From: a bacterium
GTDB lineage: Bacteria > Bacteroidota > Ignavibacteria > Kapaibacteriales > UBA2268
NCBI GenBank assembly: GCA_030426865.1
Contig: JAUHXN010000072.1
Location: 1 to 10,738 of the forward strand
DNA length: 10,738 nucleotides
Reading direction: 5' to 3'
The translations under genes and the position numbers were made by a program. Positions within the stretch are counted from its first letter, which is position 1, and the number at the start of each line of letters is the position of its first letter. Shown here in pieces: positions 1 through 6,998 of this stretch. The notes under the pieces were generated by a model. It searched no databases and had not been told where the DNA came from. It saw only the letters and a program-made list of their open reading frames with translations.

Positions 1-290
1 CAGTGAATTATAGAATGATGACTGGCGAAGCACGTTAACTGCGAGCTAACAATTAAGGGTTAACAACGAATGTCTTAGTGCCGGTCAGCTCAGAATTGGC
101 ACAGGGAAATCCAACTATGGAATACAAAGATTACTATCAGTTATTGGGTGTGGCGCGTGACGCCAGCCAGGATGACATCAAAAAAGCCTATCGGCGTCTG
201 GCGCGCAAATACCATCCGGATGTCAGCAAGGAAGCGGACGCTGAAGCGCGTTTTCAGAGTGTCCAGGAAGCGTATGAGGTGTTGAAAGAT
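1..290. other. GC-rich segment with foreign-looking composition
   Basis: By hand count, bases 141-270 are about 56% GC, against about 28% and 23% for 541-600 and 601-660 in the same gene. The five arginine codons in the first 56 codons after the ATG at 117 are all CGN. From the codon at 300-302 onward arginine is mostly AGA, as in the rest of the window. Bases 1-116 are intermediate, about 44% GC. They contain no gene I can support; one frame stays open from base 3 to a TAA at 36-38 and could be the tail of an upstream gene. The segment is either acquired DNA or the product of an assembly join near 280-300. Confidence 0.7.
103..107 (+). promoter_or_regulatory. Shine-Dalgarno site deciding the J-domain protein start
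   Basis: AGGGA lies nine bases before the ATG at 117. It favours that ATG over the in-frame GTG at 78, which would add 13 residues that do not look like a J-domain start. The translation from 117 begins MEYKDYYQLLGV, the usual opening of CbpA-type co-chaperones. Confidence 0.65.
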
Positions 291-1043
291 AAAGATAAAA
301 GAGCTAAGTATGATAATCTCGGTAGTAGATATAATCAGCATCGACAATCGGGTGGTGTTAATAGCGATTTTGATTGGTCTGATTGGTTTTCTGGTCAACA
401 AGGACAGCAACGTTATAGTAATGTTGGTGATGTATTCGGAGGTCAGTCTGGGGGTGGCGGTGTATCTGATTTCTTCGAAAGAATTTTCGGTGGAGGTGCA
501 AGGGGGTATGGTCAAAGAACTAGTAGACCTAGACCTCAAAAAGGAAATGATTATAAGACTAATGTTTCTTTAACTTTAGAAGAGGCTTATAACGGTACAT
601 CTAAAAACTTAAAGATTAATAATGAAAGGATAAGTATTAATTTCAAACCTGGAATTGTAGATGGACATGAATTAAAATTATCGGGTAAAGGTGTAGAAGG
701 TACAAATGGTGGACCTAGTGGAGATTTGTATATAAAAGTAAGTATAAAATTGCCAGAAGAAACAGAAAGAAATGGCGACAATTTGACTACTATCAAACAA
801 ATTCCCTTAACAAGTATGGTACTTGGTGGACAAGAGACAATAGATATTCTGGGGAATAGAATTAGTTTTAAATTAAAAGAAGGAACACCTTCAGGAAAGA
901 TTTTAAAATTTAGTGGATTAGGTTTCAAGAATTACAAAACATCTATAAGAGGAGATCTATATGTTAAATTATATCCTCAACTTCCTAATAAACTAACCAG
1001 TAAACAAAGAAAATTATTTGAAAGCTTAAAAGCACTGGAATAA
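117..1043 (+). CDS. CbpA-type (type II) DnaJ co-chaperone
   Basis: This predicted Hsp40 co-chaperone would stimulate DnaK ATPase activity and hand over unfolded clients in the cytoplasm. Counting from the ATG at 117 it has 308 residues, normal for the CbpA class. The J domain spans roughly residues 4-68, with the essential HPD at 33-35 and the conserved AYEVLKD and KRAKYD segments. A glycine/phenylalanine-rich linker follows (about 80-130) and then two beta-rich substrate-binding domains (about 145-290). There is no CxxCxGxG zinc finger, so it is not a canonical DnaJ. The oddity is internal: codons 1 to about 56 are GC-rich with CGN arginines, while the rest is AT-rich with mainly AGA arginines. 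Only the linker and C-terminal domains match the rest of the window. The frame is intact across the change. The function is secure; whether the gene is one natural unit is not. Confidence 0.9.
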   Translation: MEYKDYYQLLGVARDASQDDIKKAYRRLARKYHPDVSKEADAEARFQSVQEAYEVLKDKDKRAKYDNLGSRYNQHRQSGGVNSDFDWSDWFSGQQGQQRYSNVGDVFGGQSGGGGVSDFFERIFGGGARGYGQRTSRPRPQKGNDYKTNVSLTLEEAYNGTSKNLKINNERISINFKPGIVDGHELKLSGKGVEGTNGGPSGDLYIKVSIKLPEETERNGDNLTTIKQIPLTSMVLGGQETIDILGNRISFKLKEGTPSGKILKFSGLGFKNYKTSIRGDLYVKLYPQLPNKLTSKQRKLFESLKALE

Positions 1044-1068
1044 ATTATTTTACAAAGGCCAGTGCTTT
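1029..1068. terminator. Bidirectional hairpin between convergent genes
   Basis: AAAGCACTGG (1029-1038) and CCAGTGCTTT (1059-1068) form a perfect 10-bp inverted repeat around a 20-base loop. The left arm encodes the last residues of the J-domain protein and the right arm encodes the C-terminal residues of the opposing gene. Both stop codons lie in the loop, with only base 1044 between the genes. The arms carry only short T runs, so it is weaker than a textbook intrinsic terminator. It is perfectly placed to stop both transcripts. Confidence 0.5.
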
Positions 1069-3366
1069 ACCATTTTCTCCATCCATGTAAATACTAACTT
1101 TACCATTTCTTTTGAAATGTTCAACATTGATTAACCTAACTACATTTTCATATTTTTCAGCATCATCTACAAATTGTGATAAACTATTAGGTGTATCGTT
1201 GAAGAATTTTTCATTAAATATTGTACCTTCCTGATCAGGATATAAAGGAAGATATTTAATATTTGCTTCTACTAGGTCTTGGAAAAAGTGTGTTCCGAAA
1301 GATAATTCTGGTACATAGTCTTTATTTTTTCTTGCTACTTCTATAAGCATAGCCGTATTATTAATATCAGAATAGTTTACAGATACTCCTAGCTGTATAT
1401 CTCCTTTACTCCCCCATCTTCCTGGGCCAATTAGAATGAATCTTCTCTTCGGTAGGGACTGATTTAATCGACTTATTATTTTACCTATATTGAGCATATC
1501 ATCATTAGTTTCAAGAGAAGAATATCCCTCTGAAGTCACATATACAACAAACCCAATATCATCAAACATCCCATTATTGATGTATTTATTACTACTGAAT
1601 ATTTTTGACTCTTCCGTTACATCCGGCGGAATAGTAATCTGACTTTCTGCACCAAATTGAGATTGAGGACGACACTGTAGTAGATATAACATATCTCCAT
1701 CAGATGCAAATTCTATATCAACAGGACTTTGGTAAGCTTCTGATAGTTCTTTAAGTATTGCATTCATTTTTTCAATGAAAGTAGTATTCTTAACTAATCC
1801 ATTGAAAGTTATTACAGAGTTCTCTTTAGTGAAATCTACGAATGAACTCACGGGGTCTATTAGAGTCTGTCCTCTAATAAATGAAACTATTTTTTCTATT
1901 GCAGGGTAGTTACCATTGCATTCTTTAATAACTTCTTCAAATTCAACCGATTCAAATTTACTTGTTTCTAAATTAATAACATCTACTTTATTCTGAGAAT
2001 ATCTAATAGTATCTTTTACTGTTTGATTAATTTTGATATCTGGAGATCCAGGTGAAATTAGCTTAGGATAATCATCTATTGTTCTATCGACTGCCCTTGT
2101 ACCTAAACCAGCTACTAATCTAATTACTCCATCTTCCCTATTTATTCTACTTGACCATCTAAATTCATTATGACTCATAGCAACACCAGCGTAAGCAGGC
2201 AAGAAGTATTTCCCTAATTTATTACCAACAACTTCTTGGATTAATACCCCCATCTCTTCTCTAAAATCGAGTAACTCCTTTTCTTTTCTATACTGAATTG
2301 GGTCTGGGCCCAAAGTACTAGCATAAACCTCCGCTATTGCATTTGTAAGTGCACTTAGTCTATCTTCTTTAGTTCCAACATTTGATATAAAAAGTGACTT
2401 ATATTTTCCAGTAAATGCTGCTTCAAAGCTATCTTCTAACAAAGAAGAAGACCTTATAACTATTGGCTTACCTTCTAAATCATCAAGAATAATATTGAAT
2501 GCATTTATAGCTTCAGGTGTAAATTTTGAGTTTTTAAATATGTATTCAATAAAGGAAAATTCTAGATTAATATGATCAAGTGTTTGATATTTAACATAAT
2601 TAAACTCATCTAGTGCATTATAATTAATAAACTCTAAAATTCCATCTGAAGTAAGGAACCAACTCTTTGGAGTTCTTACATCCTCTAATATTGGTATTTT
2701 TTGTTTTTTTACATTTAGAATCTGTTCAGCTAAAATCATTCCAGCACTTTTACCACCTACTTTGCCATATCCGTATGCTGGTCCTAAAAATCTTTCAAAG
2801 ATTTTCTCTATAGCCATTAGTGTAATATAATGTTTAGCAATATTTATGTATCTCAGGTTTTCGCTTAGAAATCTGTAAATAATTGCAACTCTAACTCCTA
2901 TTCTCTCATCAACACTTGTGAATTCTTTACTTCCGCCGTGTTGGAAATATGTTTTTAATGCCTCTATAACATCAACTAAAGGGGCTTGTCTTTTTTCTAA
3001 CACCCTTGATAAATTTGATAATTTTTCTTTATGTAACCACTGAGTTATCTGCTGCGTTAATTCATCATCTGGAATATATTTATCAGCTATATCAAAAACT
3101 TTTTTTATTATCTCTCTTGGAATTAGTGGATTTCCTTTGGGCTTTGGCCAGTTTGGTCCAACTGCTTGCGAGTGATTATCATCAGAAAGTGTAGGGTTCA
3201 ATTCCTCTATTAAAAAATATATCTCTGGTATTTTCATTCTTTCTAGATGAATAATCATCTTTCTACACAACTTATAAAGTATTGAATTATCTTGATAAAC
3301 AAGATGATCTAATATTATCTTCCACTCAGGTTTAGTGGGAAATACTCTTTCTTTTTTCTCTTTCAT
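1045..3366 (-). CDS. PEP/pyruvate-binding (PPDK_N, ATP-grasp) domain protein with distinct C-terminal module
   Basis: This 773-residue cytoplasmic protein carries the ATP-binding domain of PEP synthase and pyruvate phosphate dikinase at about 198-570. Visible motifs are GGKSAGM (204-210), VIRSSSLLEDSFEAAFTGKY (303-322), LVAGLGTRAVDR (417-428) and the closing IEFASDGDMLYLLQCRP (551-567). The swivelling phosphohistidine domain (a TSH-type motif) and the C-terminal PEP/pyruvate barrel are absent, so it cannot run the full dikinase cycle alone. Residues 1-195 are helical-looking without a domain I recognise. Residues about 600-773 form a second module with ILIGPGRWGS (644-653) and GTHFFQDL (691-698). 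From memory, larger Bacteroidota proteins annotated as PEP synthase end in a similar module. The start is the ATG at 3364-3366, with only a weak purine-rich site upstream. It is transcribed divergently from fumC. Reaction and substrate are unknown. Confidence 0.8.
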   Translation of the reverse strand: MKEKKERVFPTKPEWKIILDHLVYQDNSILYKLCRKMIIHLERMKIPEIYFLIEELNPTLSDDNHSQAVGPNWPKPKGNPLIPREIIKKVFDIADKYIPDDELTQQITQWLHKEKLSNLSRVLEKRQAPLVDVIEALKTYFQHGGSKEFTSVDERIGVRVAIIYRFLSENLRYINIAKHYITLMAIEKIFERFLGPAYGYGKVGGKSAGMILAEQILNVKKQKIPILEDVRTPKSWFLTSDGILEFINYNALDEFNYVKYQTLDHINLEFSFIEYIFKNSKFTPEAINAFNIILDDLEGKPIVIRSSSLLEDSFEAAFTGKYKSLFISNVGTKEDRLSALTNAIAEVYASTLGPDPIQYRKEKELLDFREEMGVLIQEVVGNKLGKYFLPAYAGVAMSHNEFRWSSRINREDGVIRLVAGLGTRAVDRTIDDYPKLISPGSPDIKINQTVKDTIRYSQNKVDVINLETSKFESVEFEEVIKECNGNYPAIEKIVSFIRGQTLIDPVSSFVDFTKENSVITFNGLVKNTTFIEKMNAILKELSEAYQSPVDIEFASDGDMLYLLQCRPQSQFGAESQITIPPDVTEESKIFSSNKYINNGMFDDIGFVVYVTSEGYSSLETNDDMLNIGKIISRLNQSLPKRRFILIGPGRWGSKGDIQLGVSVNYSDINNTAMLIEVARKNKDYVPELSFGTHFFQDLVEANIKYLPLYPDQEGTIFNEKFFNDTPNSLSQFVDDAEKYENVVRLINVEHFKRNGKVSIYMDGENGKALAFVK

Positions 3367-3384
3367 ATTAGTTCTTCACTTTTA

Positions 3385-3456
3385 AATAGACCTATTATTT
3401 TATACATCTATTATCATTTCGTAAATTTGAGAATATATAATAAGAAAATTTAAGGA
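3385..3456. promoter_or_regulatory. Divergent promoter region between the PPDK_N gene and fumC
   Basis: The 94-bp gap must start both genes. Toward fumC there is a perfect TATAAT at 3436-3441 without a clear -35 partner. Just upstream, TAAATTTG (3422-3429) matches the Bacteroidota -7 consensus TAnnTTTG, but I find no TTG at the expected -33. A ribosome-binding AAGGA at 3452-3456 precedes the fumC ATG. Toward the minus-strand gene, TATAAA reads at 3404-3399. A small dyad, AATAG-AC-CTATT (3385-3396), could be an operator but is short enough to arise by chance. Confidence 0.4.
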
Positions 3457-3460
3457 AAAT

Positions 3461-4852
3461 ATGAAAACTAGAATAGAAAAAGATACAATGGGTGAAATAG
3501 AAGTTCCATCAAATGCATATTATGGTGCTCAATCAGCTAGATCTTTGATACATTTTGATATTGGCATAGAGACTATGCCACGAGAATTGATAAGAGCAAT
3601 GGGTATTCTAAAAAAAGGCGCTGCTCAGACGAATACTGAACTTGGATTAATGGAGCAGTCGAAATTAGATTTGATAAGTCAAGCAGCAGATGAAGTAATC
3701 TCTGGTGAATTAGATGCTCATTTCCCTTTATCAATATGGCAAACTGGTTCAGGAACCCAATCAAATATGAATTCTAACGAAGTTATTGCTAATAGAGCAA
3801 TCGAATTAGCTGGAGGCGAATTAGGTAGTAAAACTCCAATTCATCCAAATGATGATGTTAATAAATCTCAAAGTTCGAACGATACTTTTCCAACAGCTAT
3901 GCATATTGCTGCAGCTGAACAACTTAATAATTACTTACTACCTGCATTAGCAGAGTTGAGAGTAACACTTAATAATAAAGCCTTAGAGTTTAAAGATATT
4001 ATCAAATCGGGTCGTACACATCTAATGGATGCAACTCCTTTAACTTTAGGTCAAGAGTTTTCTGGATATGTTCAACAATTAGATAAAGCTATTGAACGAA
4101 TTAGCTTAGTTTTACCAGGGCTATATGAATTATCACTAGGTGGTACTGCCGTTGGTACTGGACTAAATTCGCACCCTGACTTTGCTGTAAAATCAGCAGA
4201 GAATATTGCTAAAATAACAGGCTTACCTTTCGTAACAGCACCAAATAAATTTGAATCATCATCTGCACACGACGCAATTGTATTTGCTCATGGTGCATTA
4301 AAAACACTTGCCGCTTCTCTAATGAAAATCGCAAATGACATAAGATGGATGGCTTCTGGGCCACGTGTTGGATTAGGTGAAATATTTATACCAGAAAATG
4401 AGCCAGGTTCATCTATTATGCCAGGTAAAGTAAACCCAACACAATCTGAAGCTATGACTATGGTTGCTGTTCAAGTTATGGGGAATGATGCAGCTATAAA
4501 CTTTGGTGGAAGTCAAGGTAACTTTGAACTTAATGTATTTAAACCAGTTATGATTTATAATTTCTTGCAAAGTACTAGACTATTAGCTGATACATGTAGA
4601 ATGTTCAATGTTCATTGTGCTGTTGGTATAGAACCAAATAGAGAAAAACTTGAAGAATATGTAAATAAATCATTAATGCTTGTAACAGCTCTTAATCCAC
4701 ATATAGGATATGACAAAGCAGCTAAGATAGCTAAAAATGCTCATCAGAAAGGAATTACTTTGAAAGAATCAGCACTTGAATTAGAAATACTAACAAGTGA
4801 AGAATTCGACAAATATGTAAAACCTGAAGATATGTTAGCACCTAGTATTTAG
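3461..4852 (+). CDS. fumC: Class II fumarate hydratase
   Basis: Fumarase C interconverts fumarate and (S)-malate in the TCA cycle. It is a cytoplasmic, oxygen-stable, iron-independent homotetramer. The 463 residues match the E. coli FumC length (467), and the resemblance runs end to end. Substrate-site segments are TGSGTQSNMN (95-104), HPNDDVNKSQSSND (128-141) and GRTH (184-187), whose histidine is the family's catalytic base-relay residue. The fumarase/aspartase signature GSSIMPGKVNP (316-326) contains the catalytic serine. The KVNP loop and the later GNFELNVF (353-360) agree with fumarase rather than argininosuccinate lyase. The combination of TAPNKFE (259-265) with HCAVGIEPN (385-393) favours fumarase over aspartase. 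The ATG at 3461 has AAGGA at the right spacing. It is followed by a strong terminator, so it is probably monocistronic, with its promoter in the divergent gap. Confidence 0.96.
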   Translation: MKTRIEKDTMGEIEVPSNAYYGAQSARSLIHFDIGIETMPRELIRAMGILKKGAAQTNTELGLMEQSKLDLISQAADEVISGELDAHFPLSIWQTGSGTQSNMNSNEVIANRAIELAGGELGSKTPIHPNDDVNKSQSSNDTFPTAMHIAAAEQLNNYLLPALAELRVTLNNKALEFKDIIKSGRTHLMDATPLTLGQEFSGYVQQLDKAIERISLVLPGLYELSLGGTAVGTGLNSHPDFAVKSAENIAKITGLPFVTAPNKFESSSAHDAIVFAHGALKTLAASLMKIANDIRWMASGPRVGLGEIFIPENEPGSSIMPGKVNPTQSEAMTMVAVQVMGNDAAINFGGSQGNFELNVFKPVMIYNFLQSTRLLADTCRMFNVHCAVGIEPNREKLEEYVNKSLMLVTALNPHIGYDKAAKIAKNAHQKGITLKESALELEILTSEEFDKYVKPEDMLAPSI

Positions 4853-4862
4853 TTTCATGAAA
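4853..4862. repeat. 10-bp palindrome TTTCATGAAA after the fumC stop
   Basis: TTTCATGAAA is a perfect palindrome lying immediately after the fumC TAG and 11 bases before the terminator stem. It could be an operator half for a murB promoter or simply chance. Nothing else in the sequence assigns it a role. Confidence 0.3.
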
Positions 4863-4873
4863 TTGTGATTTAT

Positions 4874-4899
4874 GCCCGCATAGTAGCGGGCTTTTTTTT
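4874..4899 (+). terminator. Intrinsic terminator of fumC, abutting the murB start codon
   Basis: GCCCGC (4874-4879) and GCGGGC (4886-4891) form a GC-only 6-bp stem around the loop ATAGTA, followed by eight T residues (4892-4899). It is the clearest terminator in the window and ends fumC. Its T tract runs directly into the murB ATG at 4900. Confidence 0.92.
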
Positions 4900-5913
4900 A
4901 TGCAAATACAAAATAACCATAGCTTAAAGAATTTTAATACTTTTGGAATAGATGCCAAATGTAAGCGATTAATAATACTCGAGTCTGAAGATGACATTGT
5001 TGATTACTTTGATAATCAGAATAATGGTACACCTTTTCTATTATTAGGTGGCGGCTCTAATCTATTAATCAAGAATGATTTGGATTGCGATGTTTTAACA
5101 CCAGCTATGAAAGGAATTAAAGTAATCAATGATGATGAAGACTCTATTACTTTAGAAGTAAAGGCTGGGGAAAATTGGCATAAATTTGTTGAATTTCTTG
5201 TTAATAATAATTATTTCGGATTTGAGAATCTAGCCCTTATTCCTGGAAATGTTGGGACTGCACCTATACAAAACATAGGGGCTTATGGGGTTGAGCAAGA
5301 AGAGCACTTTATTAGCTTAAGAGGATATAATATTGAATCTAAGCAATTCGAGATATATACTAAAGAAGAAAGTAAATTTGGATATAGAAACTCAATTTTC
5401 AAGTTCAAACTAAAAGGGAAGTTTATAATCACTTCTGTGACATACAAACTTAGCAAAACATATACCCCAAATCTTAGTTATTCTGAATTAGAGAACTACT
5501 TAACTCAAAGAACGTTAGAAGCAACAGCTAAGAATGTTTTTGATTCTGTCATTTATATAAGATCAAATAAGCTACCCTCCCCTAGTGAACTTGGTAATTC
5601 TGGTTCATTCTTCAAAAACCCAATCATCACTCAAATCGATTTCAATAGAATATTATCTGAATATTCTGATTTAAGAGGATTCCCACAAAATGATGGTACT
5701 ATTAAAATCTCTGCTGGTTGGTTAATAGAAAAGGCTGGTTTAAAGGGATACAGAGTTGGTGATGCTGCAGTGTATGACAAACACGCTCTAATATTAGTTA
5801 ACTATGGAAATGCCACTGGGCATGATATATGGCATATAGCAGAACATGTTATAGAAACAGTATTCAAAAAATTCCAAGTTAGACTCGAACCAGAAGTAAA
5901 TATAGTGGAATGA
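4900..5913 (+). CDS. murB: UDP-N-acetylenolpyruvoylglucosamine reductase
   Basis: MurB is a cytoplasmic FAD enzyme that uses NADPH to reduce UDP-GlcNAc-enolpyruvate to UDP-MurNAc, the second committed step of peptidoglycan synthesis. It has 337 residues (E. coli 342). The start NNHSLKNFNTFGID (5-18) matches the family N-terminus, so the ATG at 4900 is right. FAD-binding segments are LLGGGSNLLI (48-57) and IPGNVGTAPIQNIGAYG (114-130). YRNSIFK (162-168) holds the substrate arginine, GNSGSFFKNP (232-241) the proton-donating serine (236), and LEPEV (329-333) the C-terminal glutamate. LSYSEL (192-197) aligns with the tyrosine loop of E. coli-type (type I) enzymes. No Shine-Dalgarno sequence is possible, because the preceding bases are the T tract of the fumC terminator. 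Expression therefore needs readthrough, a leaderless start or an unusual initiation mode. Confidence 0.96.
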   Translation: MQIQNNHSLKNFNTFGIDAKCKRLIILESEDDIVDYFDNQNNGTPFLLLGGGSNLLIKNDLDCDVLTPAMKGIKVINDDEDSITLEVKAGENWHKFVEFLVNNNYFGFENLALIPGNVGTAPIQNIGAYGVEQEEHFISLRGYNIESKQFEIYTKEESKFGYRNSIFKFKLKGKFIITSVTYKLSKTYTPNLSYSELENYLTQRTLEATAKNVFDSVIYIRSNKLPSPSELGNSGSFFKNPIITQIDFNRILSEYSDLRGFPQNDGTIKISAGWLIEKAGLKGYRVGDAAVYDKHALILVNYGNATGHDIWHIAEHVIETVFKKFQVRLEPEVNIVE

Positions 5914-5923
5914 GTTTCACTCC
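5907..5923. terminator. Small hairpin at the murB/propeller convergent junction
   Basis: GGAATGA (5907-5913) and TCACTCC (5917-5923) flank GTT. Six of seven positions pair on the plus strand, and in minus-strand RNA the odd pair becomes a G-U wobble. Each arm contains the stop codon of one of the two convergent genes. There is no T tract, so terminator activity is uncertain. Confidence 0.3.
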
Positions 5924-6996
5924 CAAGGTCCTTCTCGTGTTATATTTACAAATCTATTTCCATCTAATCGAAATAAACCTAATAAGCCTCCACACCAAAT
6001 TCTATCTTTACTATCTTCGAATATTGACATAATAGCATGACTTAGTAATCCTTCTTCCTTAGTATAATTGGTAAGTCTATTTCCATCATACATATATACT
6101 CCTTCATGCTTAACTGAAATCCAAATATTCCCTTTACTGTCTTCTAAAATATCCCAAACTTCTTTTTCGTTAAACTCATTCAATTCCTCAATATTTTTAA
6201 ATGATTTTCCATCATAAAAGCAGATTCCATTTCGCGATGTTACAAACCATATATTACCAATTCTATCTTCTATTATCTTATTTACAAAGTTATTACAAAG
6301 ACCATCAGTTTCAGTGATATTTGTGAGACTTTCACCATCATATTTGTATGCACCGCCATTTGTACCAAACCACAAATTACCCTTGCTATCACTAAAAATA
6401 CTATGTATTATCTTTGTACTAGATATGCCTTTTGAAGAATCTCGCTGTGATTCTGGTAATTCAAATTTTGTGAAACTTTTACCATCAAAACTACATGTAC
6501 CATAGGTTGTGCCAATCCACACTATTCCCTTTTTATCAATTCCTATTTTCCATACGTCATCACTTATCAATCCATCCTTCTCATTATAGTTTGTAAATTT
6601 ATGACCATTATATTTACTAATTCCACCTGTATGACCGAACCATAAATTACCTTTCTGATCCTCAGCAATCTCCTTTATAGTAACTCCTTGACCGAATTGA
6701 TTCTTTATATCATCGAAGAATTCTAAATTCTTTCCATCATATCGAAATGGACCATCTTCTGTACCAAACCACAAATTACCTTTACTATCTTCAAATATAT
6801 CCCTTACTACACCACCAACTTGTCTCTCTATGAAAGGGTTTGGGCGTATATGAGCTCTTTCGATCCAGTATGAATCAGGATGTTCAGTAGTTGAGTTGTT
6901 CTGAGATAAAGCTTGATTTGATAAAATCAAACTTAAAACTAAAATAAAGATGATTTTTGAATAGATATTATTCGAATTGGTATAGTCAGGCTTCAT
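5917..6996 (-). CDS. Secreted seven-bladed propeller protein (two-component-regulator propeller repeats)
   Basis: This 359-residue protein has a Sec signal peptide. A charged and polar start is followed by hydrophobic IIFILVLSLIL (15-25), with probable cleavage near ALS-Q (31/32). The mature part is a series of repeats of about 41-49 residues, each with a blade core like GNLWFGT followed by a YDGK/FTN strand. Core tryptophans fall at about 76, 119, 160, 209, 250, 291 and 334, giving seven blades. Such repeats (Reg_prop, PF07494) normally occur in sets of fourteen in the sensor half of Bacteroidota hybrid histidine kinases. Here there is no Y_Y_Y domain, membrane anchor, kinase or C-terminal secretion domain, so it is a free periplasmic or secreted propeller. 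Ligand unknown. A palindrome lies just upstream of the ATG at 6994-6996. Confidence 0.85.
   Translation of the reverse strand: MKPDYTNSNNIYSKIIFILVLSLILSNQALSQNNSTTEHPDSYWIERAHIRPNPFIERQVGGVVRDIFEDSKGNLWFGTEDGPFRYDGKNLEFFDDIKNQFGQGVTIKEIAEDQKGNLWFGHTGGISKYNGHKFTNYNEKDGLISDDVWKIGIDKKGIVWIGTTYGTCSFDGKSFTKFELPESQRDSSKGISSTKIIHSIFSDSKGNLWFGTNGGAYKYDGESLTNITETDGLCNNFVNKIIEDRIGNIWFVTSRNGICFYDGKSFKNIEELNEFNEKEVWDILEDSKGNIWISVKHEGVYMYDGNRLTNYTKEEGLLSHAIMSIFEDSKDRIWCGGLLGLFRLDGNRFVNITREGPWE
6361..6390. repeat. Near-identical blade repeat in the propeller gene (copy A)
   Basis: The 21 bases at 6361-6381 are identical to 6760-6780, and the match extends to 30 bases (partner 6760-6789) with two mismatches. 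Both copies encode the GNLWFGT core, in blade 4 and blade 1 respectively. This suggests recent blade duplication or gene conversion. Confidence 0.7.
6760..6789. repeat. Near-identical blade repeat in the propeller gene (copy B)
   Basis: This is the partner of 6361-6390: the first 21 bases are identical and 28 of 30 match. It encodes the first blade core. Other blade cores, for example around 6635-6660, are more diverged. Confidence 0.7.
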
Positions 6997-6998
6997 AT

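Noticed and set aside
30..66. Repeated GTTAAC / TAAC motifs suggesting an integron attC-like site or small palindrome
   Set aside because: The bases do not match RYYYAAC...GTTRRRY core sites, and the pairing arms are only four bases long. There is no integrase or cassette structure nearby.
78..116. GTG at 78 as the start of the J-domain protein
   Set aside because: It would add 13 residues unlike any J-domain opening. The ATG at 117 has an AGGGA at good spacing and gives the family-typical N-terminus.
141..539. Minus-strand reading frame opposite the chaperone gene
   Set aside because: It is antisense to conserved coding sequence, its composition is biased to Thr and Ile, and it shows no family features.
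310..573. Plus-strand hydrophobic reading frame inside the chaperone gene
   Set aside because: It is out of frame with the clearly conserved DnaJ coding sequence, has no leader, and its residues are what the glycine-rich region gives when shifted.
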